Shown: positions 28,261-37,690, counted from the first letter of the stretch. The stretch is 38,204 nt of DNA from Bacteroidales bacterium (GCA_022784645.1 JALFZG010000039.1:1-38204), one strand, 5' to 3'. Notes: a model not told the origin generated them from the sequence alone. Numbers and translations are program-made.

Positions 28261-28596
28261 ATGCAAGCTACCCGTCAACAAAAAATCGCCCGTCTCATGC
28301 AGAAGGACCTTGGCGATATCTTCTTGCGCTATGCTAAACGTATCGGCAATCTGCTCATCTCCGTAAGTGAGGTGCGCGTTTCGCCAGACTTGAGCATCGC
28401 ACATATCTATCTGAGTATCTTCCCTTCCAATCGTGCGGAGGATGTGCTTCAGCATATCATGGAAGATCAGAAGACTATCCGATTTGAGCTCGGCAATCTG
28501 GAGCACAACCAGCTCCGCATCATTCCCGAACTGAATTTCCATCTGGACACTACGCTCGACCATATGGAGCGTATTGATCAATTGCTCGGCAAATAA
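28261..28596 (+). CDS. rbfA: Ribosome-binding factor A
   Basis: The 111-residue KH-fold protein helps mature 16S rRNA in the 30S subunit. It shows RQQKIARLMQKDLGDIF, VRVSPDLSIAHIYLSIFP and LRIIPELNFHLDTTLDHMERI, with the last matching the family end PxLxFxxDxSxxxxxRI. ATG at 28261 begins MQATRQQK; an upstream in-frame start adds nine residues. The LolE-like gene starts 11 bases later. Confidence 0.93.
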   Translation: MQATRQQKIARLMQKDLGDIFLRYAKRIGNLLISVSEVRVSPDLSIAHIYLSIFPSNRAEDVLQHIMEDQKTIRFELGNLEHNQLRIIPELNFHLDTTLDHMERIDQLLGK

Positions 28597-28607
28597 TTCC
28601 GTCTGTC

Positions 28608-29828
28608 GTGCGGTTCGAACTCAAAATAGCATGGCGTTATTTGTTTGCTAAAAAGAGCCACAATGCCATCAACATCGTTTCGGGCGTAAGCGCTGCTGGC
28701 GTTTGCGTCAGTACAGCCGCGTTGGTGTGCGTGCTCTCGGTTATGAATGGTTTTAATCGCGTGATTGAGCAGTTGTTCTCTGCTTTCGACCCGGAGTTGC
28801 TCATCCAACCGACCGAAGGGAAGTACTTCTCGCTGGATACCGATGCTATGGAGCAGGTGGCCGCTATGCCTGAGGTGGCTGTGTTTTCGCCCCTCGTGGA
28901 GGAAACGGCCATGGTTGAGTATAAGGATCATCAAGTGCCCGCACGGATTATGGGTGTAAGCGACAATTTCAGCACCCTCACTCAAATCGATTCAATCATT
29001 ACCGACGGCGAGTTTATGGTGTGGGATGGCGGTTTCGACCGCTGTGTGATGGGGCGAGGGTTGGCTTCTACTATAGGTATCAATGCGCATTTTGTAGGTG
29101 GCGTAAGGCTGTATGCCCCTAAGCGAACGGCTAAGATCAATGTGATGCGCCCTGATCAGGCACTCAATAGAGAGGTTACGTATATTGCCGGCACGTTTGC
29201 AGTGAATCAGTTGGACTACGATGATCACCTCTGCCTTGTGTCCATCGCTTGTGCGCGCAGGCTGTTTGAATATGCCGATAATGAAGCTACCGCTGTAGCT
29301 ATTCGTCTTTCTGACGACTGCTCCAAAAAGGCGGTCAAAAAGCAGATTTCTGCTGCATTGGGCAAGGATTTCTCTGTACGTGATCGCTATGAGCAGCAGG
29401 CTGATTTCTTCCGTATTGCGCTGATGGAGAAGCTGTTGTGCACCTTGCTATTGGCGTTTATTCTAATGATTGCATCGTTTAATATTATCGGTTCGCTCTC
29501 TATGCTGATGCTTGAGAAGCAAGCCGATATGCAGGTGTTTAGGCATTTGGGAGCCAGCCCTAAGCAGGTGCGACGCATTTTCCTTTTTGAGGGATGGATG
29601 ATCTCCGCGCTTGGAGCGCTTTGCGGACTTGTGATTGGCCTTGCACTCTGCCTGCTGCAGCAAGAATATGGATTTCTGAAGCTTGGAAATGGCTATGAGT
29701 ATGTGCTCTCGGCTTATCCGGTAGCCGTTGAGCCAATGGATATCGCTGTGATTGCCGTAATTGTGTTGGTTATGGGATTTGCTGCTGCATGGTATCCCAC
29801 AAGAAATATTATGCGAAATGAAGACTAA
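28608..29828 (+). CDS. FtsX/LolE-like ABC transporter permease
   Basis: The 406-residue inner-membrane protein has an N-terminal membrane helix (about 20-45) after WRYLFAKKSHNAINI, a large periplasmic domain (about 50-270), and three C-terminal helices (about 275-400), including the FtsX block with MLEKQADMQVFRHLGASPKQVRRIFLFEG. This plan and length match LolC/LolE, which release lipoproteins from the inner membrane. No LolD ATPase is adjacent. The start is GTG at 28608, giving MRFELKIAWRYLF, which fits relatives. The next gene overlaps its end by 11 bases. Confidence 0.85.
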   Translation: MRFELKIAWRYLFAKKSHNAINIVSGVSAAGVCVSTAALVCVLSVMNGFNRVIEQLFSAFDPELLIQPTEGKYFSLDTDAMEQVAAMPEVAVFSPLVEETAMVEYKDHQVPARIMGVSDNFSTLTQIDSIITDGEFMVWDGGFDRCVMGRGLASTIGINAHFVGGVRLYAPKRTAKINVMRPDQALNREVTYIAGTFAVNQLDYDDHLCLVSIACARRLFEYADNEATAVAIRLSDDCSKKAVKKQISAALGKDFSVRDRYEQQADFFRIALMEKLLCTLLLAFILMIASFNIIGSLSMLMLEKQADMQVFRHLGASPKQVRRIFLFEGWMISALGALCGLVIGLALCLLQQEYGFLKLGNGYEYVLSAYPVAVEPMDIAVIAVIVLVMGFAAAWYPTRNIMRNED

Positions 29829-30408
29829 GTTGCTCTTTTTTATACCCCTATTTCTGATAGGTTGTCAGCCGCAAACGAACCGTCCGGAACCTTCTGTATA
29901 TGCATCGGAAATGCATACGGCTTACTTAGAATATTTCGGTGCGTATTATGCCGAGGAAGGGTTGCCCCAAGTCGTTTGTGCGCTCGATTGCTATTCCGAT
30001 GGACTGAAACTCAATAAGCAGGGCGTAATAGAAGGCAGCGGCACGAATCTCTATATCTCTGATATTTTTCTGCCAGCAGAGCTGGCTTCCACCCCCGGTG
30101 CAACGATGCTTCCGGTGGGCGAATATGCTGCTGATACGTCCGGCAATCCGATGACGTTTCTGCCCGGACAAATGTTTGAGGGACAGATTACCGGTGCGTA
30201 TTTGCTCCGCATAGAAGACGATCAGCTCGTTAATTATACTATCCTCCCCTCCGGACAACTGCAAGTGCGCTATGATGGCGATACGGCAGTGCTGCATCTG
30301 CAGGCAGTAACTGCTCAAAAGCAAGCCTATACAGCCGATTTTCGAGGGGTAATGGTTTTTCAAGATAAATCGAAGGCTTCCAAACATGCAAGAAGCATCC
30401 GTCTATAA
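29818..30408 (+). CDS. Hypothetical lipoprotein
   Basis: I do not recognise a family. The 196-residue protein has a clear lipoprotein signal: MKTKLLFFIPLFLIGC, with Cys16 in the lipobox LIGC. The mature part is a mix of short strands and Gly/Asp turns, and may be a small beta domain. ATG at 29818 is chosen because it opens the signal peptide; it overlaps the permease gene by 11 bases and xerD by 23 bases, so coupling in translation is likely. Its place behind a LolE-like permease suggests an envelope protein. Confidence 0.75.
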   Translation: MKTKLLFFIPLFLIGCQPQTNRPEPSVYASEMHTAYLEYFGAYYAEEGLPQVVCALDCYSDGLKLNKQGVIEGSGTNLYISDIFLPAELASTPGATMLPVGEYAADTSGNPMTFLPGQMFEGQITGAYLLRIEDDQLVNYTILPSGQLQVRYDGDTAVLHLQAVTAQKQAYTADFRGVMVFQDKSKASKHARSIRL

Positions 30409-31288
30409 GGAATATCACACCTACCTCAAGCTGGAGAAATCACTCTCTGATAACAGCGTGATGGCGTATGAGCGCGACCTGAAGAAGTTGCGCGACTACT
30501 GCGCAATGCGCGGGATAGACCCGCTTCAAGCTACGTTTGATGACCTGCAAGCGTTTGTGTTTGACTCGTTTAAGCAAATCACCAATGCCCGTACACAGTC
30601 GCGCATTCTCTCGGGCGTGCATAGTTTTTATCGTTTTCTCGTTTATACACATAAGATAGAAGCCGACCCCTCGGAGCTTCTGGAAATGCCTAAGCTCAAT
30701 CAGTATCTGCCTCAGGTACTCACCGTGGAGGAGATCAATGCGCTGGTGGAGGCTATTGATGTATCTACTGCGGAAGGGCAACGCAATCGCGCTATCATAG
30801 AGATGCTGTATGGCTCGGGCTTGCGCGTAAGCGAATTGGTGAATCTGAAACTGTCGGACATGTATCTTGAAGATGGCTTCATGCGCATTTTAGGTAAGGG
30901 CTCCAAGCAACGGTTGGTGCCGATTTCGGATGAGGCCAAGAAGCAGTTCGAGCTTTGGATGCAATGCCGGCGGGAGGCGGTTAAGGAGCAAGCCGGACAA
31001 GGCGATTATGCGTTTCTTAACAGACGTGGTCATCAGCTTACTCGCGTGATGATCTTTACTATCATCAAGCGCCTTTGTGCTGCGGCTGGCATTCAAAAAA
31101 GCATTTCTCCGCATACGCTCCGGCATTCGTTTGCTACCCATCTGCTGCAGAATGGTGCGGATTTGCGCGTTATTCAGCAGTTGCTTGGCCATGAGGATAT
31201 TACTACTACTGAAATCTACACCCATCTGGAGGTGAAAGACTTGCGCGATGCCATCCTGAAGTATCACCCTGCTAATCAGAAACATTGA
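30386..31288 (+). CDS. xerD: Tyrosine recombinase XerD
   Basis: The 300-residue enzyme resolves chromosome dimers at dif with XerC. The N-terminal SAM-like core-binding domain covers about 1-90. The catalytic residues are all present: R147 in GSGLRVSEL, K171 or K174 in GKGSKQRLVP, H243 and R246 in HTLRHSFATH, H269 in LLGHEDITTTEIYTH, and Y278. Length is typical for Xer proteins rather than for element integrases. It overlaps the genes on both sides, which supports a housekeeping role. Confidence 0.93.
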   Translation: MQEASVYKEYHTYLKLEKSLSDNSVMAYERDLKKLRDYCAMRGIDPLQATFDDLQAFVFDSFKQITNARTQSRILSGVHSFYRFLVYTHKIEADPSELLEMPKLNQYLPQVLTVEEINALVEAIDVSTAEGQRNRAIIEMLYGSGLRVSELVNLKLSDMYLEDGFMRILGKGSKQRLVPISDEAKKQFELWMQCRREAVKEQAGQGDYAFLNRRGHQLTRVMIFTIIKRLCAAAGIQKSISPHTLRHSFATHLLQNGADLRVIQQLLGHEDITTTEIYTHLEVKDLRDAILKYHPANQKH

Positions 31289-33669
31289 AGAAACGGCTAT
31301 CCATATTGCTTTTAATGCTGCTGGCGCTACACGCGTGGGCTGCTGAAACGGTGGTTGTGGGCAATGTGCATGATGCTGCTACCGGAGAGCCGCTTCCGAA
31401 TGTGCAACTCTATTTCCGCAGCATGAAGAAGGGTACAGTGACCGACCAAAATGGCTTTTTTTTCATGCGAGTGGATTTGCTCAAGAAAGATCGGCTGGAG
31501 GTGTCGCTTGTGGGGTATAAGAAGCAGCACTATGATGTAGAGCCGGGGCAAGCGGTAGGTGTGGAAGTGTTTCTTGAGGAACGCATCAATGCTCTTGGCG
31601 AGGTGCTCGCATTGCCTGGTGCGAATCGGGCTATTCCCTTGATGGAGGCGGTGAGAACCCATCGTCAGCAGAATGATGTAGCGAAGCCGATTGCCGCTTC
31701 TACTCACTATTTCATCTCAGATATTCAGCCGCGTTATTTAAAAAAGCGGTTGTGGAAAGGCATGGAAGAGGGTATGGTCATGCAGCCTGACAGCAGTTAC
31801 TTGATCCCGCTACCCAAGGAGGGTTATTCGCAGTATATGATTCCTATGCCCGAGCGGTTAAATTTTTATGAAAGCCACCTTCATCTGATGGGAGCCACCT
31901 TGCTTTCTCCTTTGGCGCCTGCAGCCAACGGATTTTATCATTTCTCGCTAATGGACTCTGCCATAGTGCGTTACGATGGGAAGGTGGAAAAGCATTATCG
32001 GGTTCATTATTTCCCCAAAAACAGTTTTAATCCTACGCTCGAAGGCGTACTTACGATTGATTCCGCAACGTATGGGTTGCGCGAAGTGACAGCTCGAGTA
32101 CCTCGCGAAGTGGGGTTGAATTTCCTTACCGACCTCCGCTATCGCGCGCAATACACGCCCGATGGTGCGCTCAGTCGCGAAGAACTCCAAACCCTCATGG
32201 AGATGGCCGTAAAAACCGATACATCGCATATTTTTCCTTCACTATTGGCTTATCGGTTTTCTGACCCGGCATTAGCAGTAGCCGCTCCCGACACCATTCA
32301 GGCGCTCGATTCTGCCTATACAGCGTATTTGCAAAGCCGAATGCCCCAATCGGCTGTTGTTATGCCGGATGATTCGGTCATGATGGCAGCACAAAAAGCG
32401 TTGCAGGAAACGCCTTTGTTCAAGGTGGTAAAGTGGCTTACTACGACTTTCTATACCGGCTATATGCCAACAGGAACGGCAGTGGATTTTGGCCGAATCA
32501 ATGAGATTATTCATGTCAACAATGTGGAGCAACTTCATATGGGTTTGCCTCTCCGCACCAATGCTCGGATGCATGAGCGTTTCAGCCTGGAAGGCTATAT
32601 CGCTTGGGGTATCAAAGACAGGGGATTGAAATACCATGCCGGTTTTAATTGGTTGTTACCAACAGAGAGAAGGCAGCTGTTGCGTTTTTCCGTTTCTGAC
32701 CATTATGTGCAGCAGGATGTGTCGGCTTTCGGTGCGCTGAAAAACGAGAATGGAATAAGCAATGATAATCTGCGCTTCACTTCTCGATTATTCAATGGCG
32801 TAACGAATAAGGAGTTTACGTATTCATCTCTTGGCCGTAAGCAGGAGGTGTGCTTAGCCGTGGAGAGTGATTGGTTGGGCTGCGAAGGGATGGTACCCGC
32901 TGTAGAAACAACGATTTCGCTCCAGGTTGGACGACAGGGATATGGCGATGCAGCTGACTATAGATATCGTGAGGCACCGATGTATGGATATGCCTCTGTG
33001 CGCGGTTTGATGCGCTTGAGTTGGGCAGAGAAAACGGCCGATTTGTATATGCGTCGCCGCCACATATATTCGCATTATCCGGTTGTTTATATCGGTGCTG
33101 AATTAGGCAGTTACAGAATGCCGCAAGCTGCATCGTATGCGATGTATGGGTTGCTCAATCTGATGGTTCGGCAGGATGTGTCGCTCGGAATGGGCGGCCG
33201 ATTGCAGTACTTGGTAGAGGGAGGATTGGTTTTAGGGACGGTGCCTTATCCGCTGCTGTCAATCATGAGCGGTAATACGGGCTACACCTATTCGCCGGAT
33301 CGATTTACGCTCATGAGCAACTATCAGTATGCTGCGGATAAGTATGTGGCAGCACACGTGCAATGGGATGGCAGAGGCATTCTCTTCAATCAAATTCCTG
33401 GTGTACGATATGCGCGCTTGCACGAGTTGCTGGAAATGAAAATCGCGTATGGCTCACTCTCTGAAAAACACAGGCGAGTGATTGATTATCAAGACTATTT
33501 TGGCGAATATCTGATGCAGCCACTCCGAGTGCCATACGTGGAACTTGGGGTAGGTATTGGCAATATTCTGCGTGTTGGAAATGTATATAGTATTTGGCGA
33601 TTGACCGATCGTAAAAACCCCTATTCTGCTCGCTGGGGAGTGCGCTTCTGCTTTGACCTTTCTTTATAG
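31285..33669 (+). CDS. DUF5686 outer-membrane protein with carboxypeptidase-regulatory-like domain
   Basis: The 794-residue protein starts with a signal peptide (LALHAWAAE). A carboxypeptidase-regulatory-like fold (about 25-95, with GEPLPNVQLYF and TDQNGFFFMRV) is followed by the DUF5686 region, predicted as beta-barrel rich, ending in CFDLSL. The start must be TTG at 31285 to keep the signal peptide, and it overlaps the xerD stop by 4 bases (TTGA). The family lies in the outer membrane of Bacteroidota; its function is not established. It is the last gene of the run. Confidence 0.85.
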   Translation: MKKRLSILLLMLLALHAWAAETVVVGNVHDAATGEPLPNVQLYFRSMKKGTVTDQNGFFFMRVDLLKKDRLEVSLVGYKKQHYDVEPGQAVGVEVFLEERINALGEVLALPGANRAIPLMEAVRTHRQQNDVAKPIAASTHYFISDIQPRYLKKRLWKGMEEGMVMQPDSSYLIPLPKEGYSQYMIPMPERLNFYESHLHLMGATLLSPLAPAANGFYHFSLMDSAIVRYDGKVEKHYRVHYFPKNSFNPTLEGVLTIDSATYGLREVTARVPREVGLNFLTDLRYRAQYTPDGALSREELQTLMEMAVKTDTSHIFPSLLAYRFSDPALAVAAPDTIQALDSAYTAYLQSRMPQSAVVMPDDSVMMAAQKALQETPLFKVVKWLTTTFYTGYMPTGTAVDFGRINEIIHVNNVEQLHMGLPLRTNARMHERFSLEGYIAWGIKDRGLKYHAGFNWLLPTERRQLLRFSVSDHYVQQDVSAFGALKNENGISNDNLRFTSRLFNGVTNKEFTYSSLGRKQEVCLAVESDWLGCEGMVPAVETTISLQVGRQGYGDAADYRYREAPMYGYASVRGLMRLSWAEKTADLYMRRRHIYSHYPVVYIGAELGSYRMPQAASYAMYGLLNLMVRQDVSLGMGGRLQYLVEGGLVLGTVPYPLLSIMSGNTGYTYSPDRFTLMSNYQYAADKYVAAHVQWDGRGILFNQIPGVRYARLHELLEMKIAYGSLSEKHRRVIDYQDYFGEYLMQPLRVPYVELGVGIGNILRVGNVYSIWRLTDRKNPYSARWGVRFCFDLSL

Positions 33670-33676
33670 AAATCTT

Positions 33677-33704
33677 AAAAAATCATGTATTTTTGTGATT
33701 TTTT
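33677..33704 (+). terminator. AT-rich terminator-like hairpin
   Basis: AAAAAATCA (33677-33685) pairs with TGATTTTTT (33696-33704) around a 10-nt loop, 8 bp after the stop at 33669. The stem is weak. Confidence 0.4.
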
Positions 33705-33757
33705 ATTGCTGTTTATATAGAATATTCAAAAAAAATCGCATATTTTTATATTTTTTC

Positions 33758-33788
33758 TTTGCCATATCAAAAAAAAGCATTATCTTTG
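33758..33788 (+). promoter_or_regulatory. Promoter of the AraC-family gene
   Basis: TTTG (33758-33761) and TATCTTTG (33781-33788) are 19 bp apart. A second -7-like word, TATTTTTG, lies at 33688-33695. Confidence 0.75.
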
Positions 33789-33822
33789 CGCACGTGTTTC
33801 ATGGTAATCAACCTAACGTTTA

Positions 33823-33858
33823 ATGAAAAGATGGCGGGTCATGCCCGCAGATGTGTAA
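33823..33858 (+). other. Possible short upstream reading frame
   Basis: ATG at 33823 reads MKRWRVMPADV and stops at 33856-33858, overlapping the first ATG of the AraC gene and stopping one base before its second ATG (33860). Within it GCGGG (33834-33838) can pair with CCCGC (33844-33848). It may control translation of the regulator. Confidence 0.3.
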
Positions 33859-34702
33859 TATGGCTGAAAATAAAATTCCATTGTTGGATTGTCCGTTCGA
33901 CTATTTGATAGGTGATGCTACGGGTAAGGTTTTGAATGAATATGCTCGCTTCCCTTGCAAGATTTTGTGTGGTGTATATGGGCTTGTAGTAAAGGGTAGT
34001 GCGCGCGCTACTGTGGATATTACTCAATATGAACTTCACGAAGGTCAAGCGCTTATGCTCAAGCCAGGCAGTTTCCTGCTTATTCATGAGTTTACGGAAG
34101 ATGCGCTCGTGTATTATATCATTTTCTCCTCTGCGTTTTTAGAGAAGAATACCTATCCTTCGCGCGTGTCGATGTCGCAAGTTCATGTGAAGAATCCTAT
34201 TCTTGACCTTACTACTGAGCATGCTGAAGTACTAAAAGAAATGACAGAATTGCTCATCAAGGCATCCAATACGCGTCCTTCACTGCTCAATTCATCAACA
34301 ATGGTGCATATTTATAATATGCTCCACACAGCATATGTTGATTATGTTCAGCGCCATCAGCAAGAACCTGAGCAGATTAATGATCGCAAGGCTGAGATAT
34401 ATTATGAATACAGTGATTTGGTGATGAAGCACTATCGCGAGTGGCATCATGTTTCTGAATATGCAGAGGCCATGCGTTTGACGCTACCGCATATCTGCTC
34501 CACCATTAAATCATATAGTGGTAAAACGGCCGGAGATATGATTACAGATGCTATCCTCACGGATGCCAAAGCGCAACTTAAAATTACGAATTTGCAGGTG
34601 AAAGAGATTGCGTTCTCCCTCGGCTTTGAGAATGTAGCTTTCTTTAATCGATTCTTCAAATCGCATACTGGTCTTACACCCAAGATGTATCGCAACAGTT
34701 GA
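33851..34702 (+). CDS. AraC-family transcriptional regulator (soluble)
   Basis: The 283-residue protein has an N-terminal cupin-like sensing domain (about 15-110, with HEGQALMLKPGSFLLIHEF), a linker, then a double helix-turn-helix AraC domain (about 190-283). Typical blocks are AEAMRLTLPHICSTIKSYSGKTAGDMI and IAFSLGFENVAFFNRFFKSHTGLTPKMYR. ATG at 33851 or 33860 are both possible. Its target is unknown; it converges with two other AraC-type genes and has its own promoter. Confidence 0.9.
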   Translation: MCNMAENKIPLLDCPFDYLIGDATGKVLNEYARFPCKILCGVYGLVVKGSARATVDITQYELHEGQALMLKPGSFLLIHEFTEDALVYYIIFSSAFLEKNTYPSRVSMSQVHVKNPILDLTTEHAEVLKEMTELLIKASNTRPSLLNSSTMVHIYNMLHTAYVDYVQRHQQEPEQINDRKAEIYYEYSDLVMKHYREWHHVSEYAEAMRLTLPHICSTIKSYSGKTAGDMITDAILTDAKAQLKITNLQVKEIAFSLGFENVAFFNRFFKSHTGLTPKMYRNS

Positions 34703-34770
34703 AGCACTGCTTCCCTTCGGCGATGCTGCAACCCCTTATACGGGCAGTATCTGCGATTATCACATAACAA

Positions 34771-34823
34771 ACTGCGCAGCGGCTTAACTTTCATAAAAGC
34801 GGCTGCGCAGTAATCGTATTTTT
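34771..34823 (+). terminator. Terminator between converging AraC-type genes
   Basis: Arms of 15 bp (34771-34785, 34797-34811) pair with one mismatch around an 11-nt loop, with ATTTTT after it. It ends the plus-strand gene and may also act on the minus strand. Confidence 0.75.
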
Positions 34824-34830
34824 ACCTTTT

Positions 34831-36039
34831 TTACTGGATGTTCTGGCGCGAAGCATTCAGCCATTCGCGGGGCGTCTGATTGGTTAATTGGCGGAATTTT
34901 TTGCTGAAAGATGATGCATCTGAAAATCCGCAAGCTGCTGCAATGCGATCCTGTGTCTCGTTTGGATGCAAGACCATGTATCGTTGTGCGTGAAGTAGGC
35001 GCAGCTTATTTGTGTATTCTCTAAACGTACAACCCATGCGTCTCTCGAGGATTGAATTGAGTAAAGTGGGCGATGTATTCAGTTGGAGCGCCAAATCCTC
35101 TATCGTAAGGTTGGGATTTTTATACAACTGCTTATCCTCCATCAGGTCGATAATCTGATCCGTGACTTCGTCTTCATTTTCAATGAGTTTGCCATCTCCC
35201 AACACATCCTTTGGAATGCTTTGTTCTACCAAAGGTGATATAGTAAGCGGATGCATCATTTCGCGAAGAGTACCTTCATACATGTGCGAGATGAGTCCGA
35301 TATTGCCGTAAGCAAAAATAAGGAATGCCATGACTACGGAAAAGCATGCTGATAAATAGGGATTCTCCATCCAGAAAAATCGTCCCATACCCATACGCAT
35401 AATAACTAAAACGAAAAAACTAAGCGAAATCCAGCAATGAAGAAGGAGTGGTGTGGCTTCTCCACCACGGAAAAGAAAACGAAAAAGCGATCCGATTCCA
35501 AAGCGTTTCTTACGCAGATAATAGATAATATAGGTGGTAACTATCAGTAGCTCTATTGCAAGAAAAACGTAGTAGAATGGGATATAGAGAAACCAAAATA
35601 TTTTATAGAAAGAATGGTCATATTCAGGGAGAATAGTGTGAAATTTGTAATATGACTCCATGAAGGCAGCCGTATTGTCTAATCCAATAATCATCATGAT
35701 GCTCAAGCAGGCTGTGCCGTAAAAGATAGCAATAGTCCCAAGCCAGTAATAGCGGGAATATTCTTCTCGCTTATGCCGGTAAGAATATAGCATCATGAAG
35801 ATAGCAAGCGGAACAAGAGGCGTAATGAAATGATTGAAGGTATCCGTAATGGCAAAGACACGGAAGTTTACCATCCCTTCGGTTACGTAGAGCGCATCTG
35901 CGTATAGAAAAAGCAGAGATAGGCAACTGGCCCACGTGAAAATATTTTGGGTCTCCGTTTTGTCTTTCTTTACCAAAAACTCTATGAAATAAATAAAAGC
36001 AAAAGAAAACGGGAGCAATGTGATAAAATGATGCAACAT
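34831..36039 (-). CDS. Membrane-anchored AraC-family regulator
   Basis: The 402-residue protein has about seven predicted membrane helices in the first ~250 residues, rich in Phe, Leu and Ile. The C-terminal AraC domain (about 305-402) contains NPNLTIEDLALQLNTSPTLLNSIL, then GFSDASSFSKKFRQLTNQTPREWL. This is a transmembrane sensor fused to a DNA-binding domain, so it would act from the membrane; the signal is unknown. It starts 21 bp after its paralogue's stop codon and probably shares its transcript. Confidence 0.87.
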   Translation of the reverse strand: MLHHFITLLPFSFAFIYFIEFLVKKDKTETQNIFTWASCLSLLFLYADALYVTEGMVNFRVFAITDTFNHFITPLVPLAIFMMLYSYRHKREEYSRYYWLGTIAIFYGTACLSIMMIIGLDNTAAFMESYYKFHTILPEYDHSFYKIFWFLYIPFYYVFLAIELLIVTTYIIYYLRKKRFGIGSLFRFLFRGGEATPLLLHCWISLSFFVLVIMRMGMGRFFWMENPYLSACFSVVMAFLIFAYGNIGLISHMYEGTLREMMHPLTISPLVEQSIPKDVLGDGKLIENEDEVTDQIIDLMEDKQLYKNPNLTIEDLALQLNTSPTLLNSILERRMGCTFREYTNKLRLLHAQRYMVLHPNETQDRIAAACGFSDASSFSKKFRQLTNQTPREWLNASRQNIQ

Positions 36040-36060
36040 AAAATAGATACGTATGGAATG

Positions 36061-37404
36061 CTATAGATTGCTATTTGACTTTTGGGCTGCCGCTCTTTCC
36101 GCCTCTCGAGCTGCCATGCGTTGCGCATGTTCAGCGGCTTGTTGTGCTTCATGAGCTGCCCATTCGCGGGGAGTCATACCCGTCAGTTGATGGAATTTGC
36201 GATTAAAAGAAGCAGCATCTTGATAGCCACATGATGTAGCAACTGCCTCTTGGTTATGAGCTGGATTCTGACGCATATATTGCTTGGCATAGCGGATACG
36301 CAGACGGTTGACGTAATCGCGGAAAGTCTCGTGCATGAGCTGATTCACCACGCGGGAAATATATACGCGATTTGTGCCTAATTCTGACGCTATATCTTCA
36401 ATGGTGAGGTTGGGGTTAAGGAACAACAAATCATCTTCCATGATTTTTTTCAGACTACGCAACATCTTATCCGCATCTTCAGGAAGGCTTACAGAAGTAC
36501 CTTTCTGAGGTTGTGTGGGTGGGAAAATGGTAGTATCCACTTCTTCTTTCGTAGTACCTCTTTCTGCAAAAGTATATTGCTGGAAGAGCGACTTGATAGA
36601 GAAAAACTGCGTGGGGAAATGTTTGGCAGCTGTACCCAGAAGATAGAAGTCTTGCGCAAGCAATACACTATAGAGAATGGCAAGTATGGGATAAGCCCGA
36701 AAGAGGTCAACACCGATAATGATGCGCAATACACCCAAGAATGCATATCCAATGATGAGCACCGTCATCAAGTAGAAAGAAGATATTATTTCTCCTTTAA
36801 ACAAGAATCGGAAGAACTGACCAACTGGCACTTTGGTTCGAACGCATTCGAGGATATTATAAATAGTCAGCCATCCAATGCCGAACAGAATCAGTCCGTA
36901 ATAAATGGGTCGAGATATGATAATATGGAAAAGATAAACTTCCGATCGGAATCCTGGAGGCAGCGTGTCAAGACCTCCCAACCCAGTGAAGAAATTATAC
37001 GTTTCTTGCTGACTGACCAGAATACTTTGCAGTTCCATTAAATTATTCGCTCCTGCAAGTACGATGGACATCAATAGCATTGATGAATAAATCGACATGA
37101 CGATGGTTACGAAAGCAATCAGTCGAGTTGGCGCTTTGCCTCCGGTGATCGTACGTAGGAGCACGTAACCCAAAAAAGGAATAATGGGGGTCGTCATGGC
37201 CGACAGCAAGTCGAGCACGAAATTGGCTTTGACAGAGTCTGCCGGGCATAAATAAAGCGCGTCTCCCAATGCTGCCGGAATCGCAAGGAGCAATATCCAC
37301 ATGAGCAATTGCTGCGTGCGGTTCTTTTTGTATTTAAACGCCAACATGATTGCAAATAAGATGCAAATAGATGTTGGCAAAAAAAGAATAAACTCATATA
37401 ACAT
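36061..37404 (-). CDS. Membrane-anchored AraC-family regulator, paralogue
   Basis: The 447-residue protein has the same plan as its downstream neighbour: about seven membrane helices (to about residue 255), a linker, and an AraC domain (about 325-420) with NPNLTIEDIASELGTNRVYISRVV and GYQDAASFNRKFHQLTGMTPREW. It differs in a long Ala/Glu/Arg/Gln-rich C-terminal tail (about 420-447), probably helical. The shared NPNLTIED block and tandem order point to an old duplication. Its promoter (37594-37624) leaves a leader of about 180 nt that includes a short reading frame. Confidence 0.87.
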   Translation of the reverse strand: MLYEFILFLPTSICILFAIMLAFKYKKNRTQQLLMWILLLAIPAALGDALYLCPADSVKANFVLDLLSAMTTPIIPFLGYVLLRTITGGKAPTRLIAFVTIVMSIYSSMLLMSIVLAGANNLMELQSILVSQQETYNFFTGLGGLDTLPPGFRSEVYLFHIIISRPIYYGLILFGIGWLTIYNILECVRTKVPVGQFFRFLFKGEIISSFYLMTVLIIGYAFLGVLRIIIGVDLFRAYPILAILYSVLLAQDFYLLGTAAKHFPTQFFSIKSLFQQYTFAERGTTKEEVDTTIFPPTQPQKGTSVSLPEDADKMLRSLKKIMEDDLLFLNPNLTIEDIASELGTNRVYISRVVNQLMHETFRDYVNRLRIRYAKQYMRQNPAHNQEAVATSCGYQDAASFNRKFHQLTGMTPREWAAHEAQQAAEHAQRMAAREAERAAAQKSNSNL

Positions 37405-37465
37405 ACTAACTGACTCTTCTTTGATAACATTAAAAACAATAAGATTGGCAAAATAAAAGTGGTTT

Positions 37466-37534
37466 TCATGGATGGGGGAGAGGATTATATTGGAGTGTTA
37501 GCAGATTGATAATCAGCATTTTACCCCCCCCCAT
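37466..37534 (-). other. Short reading frame with G9 tract in the leader
   Basis: On the minus strand, ATG followed by a nine-G run (including the G of ATG) reads MGGGKMLIINLLTLQYNP and stops after 22 codons. Slippage in the G run would change its frame. CCCCCAT (37528-37534) can pair with ATGGGGG (37472-37478). Translation is not proven. Confidence 0.3.
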
Positions 37535-37593
37535 GGCTGTTTTTCGTTCCATGAATTTTTGCCAAAAAGAGAGTTTCTATTTAAAGAGTGCTG

Positions 37594-37624
37594 CAAAGGT
37601 ACAAAAAATTTACGAAATGACAAA
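37594..37624 (-). promoter_or_regulatory. Promoter of the tandem membrane AraC genes
   Basis: On the minus strand TTTG (37621-37624) lies 19 bp before TACCTTTG (37594-37601). Confidence 0.75.
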
Positions 37625-37690
37625 ATAATTTTTAACTTTTTTTTAACCCCTTTTTATTTTGTCATTTTTTTTGAATGGAATAAGCCGTTG

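Noticed and set aside
30386..31288. XerD-like gene as integrase of a mobile element
   Set aside because: It overlaps housekeeping-type genes on both sides, has Xer length, and no att repeats are near.
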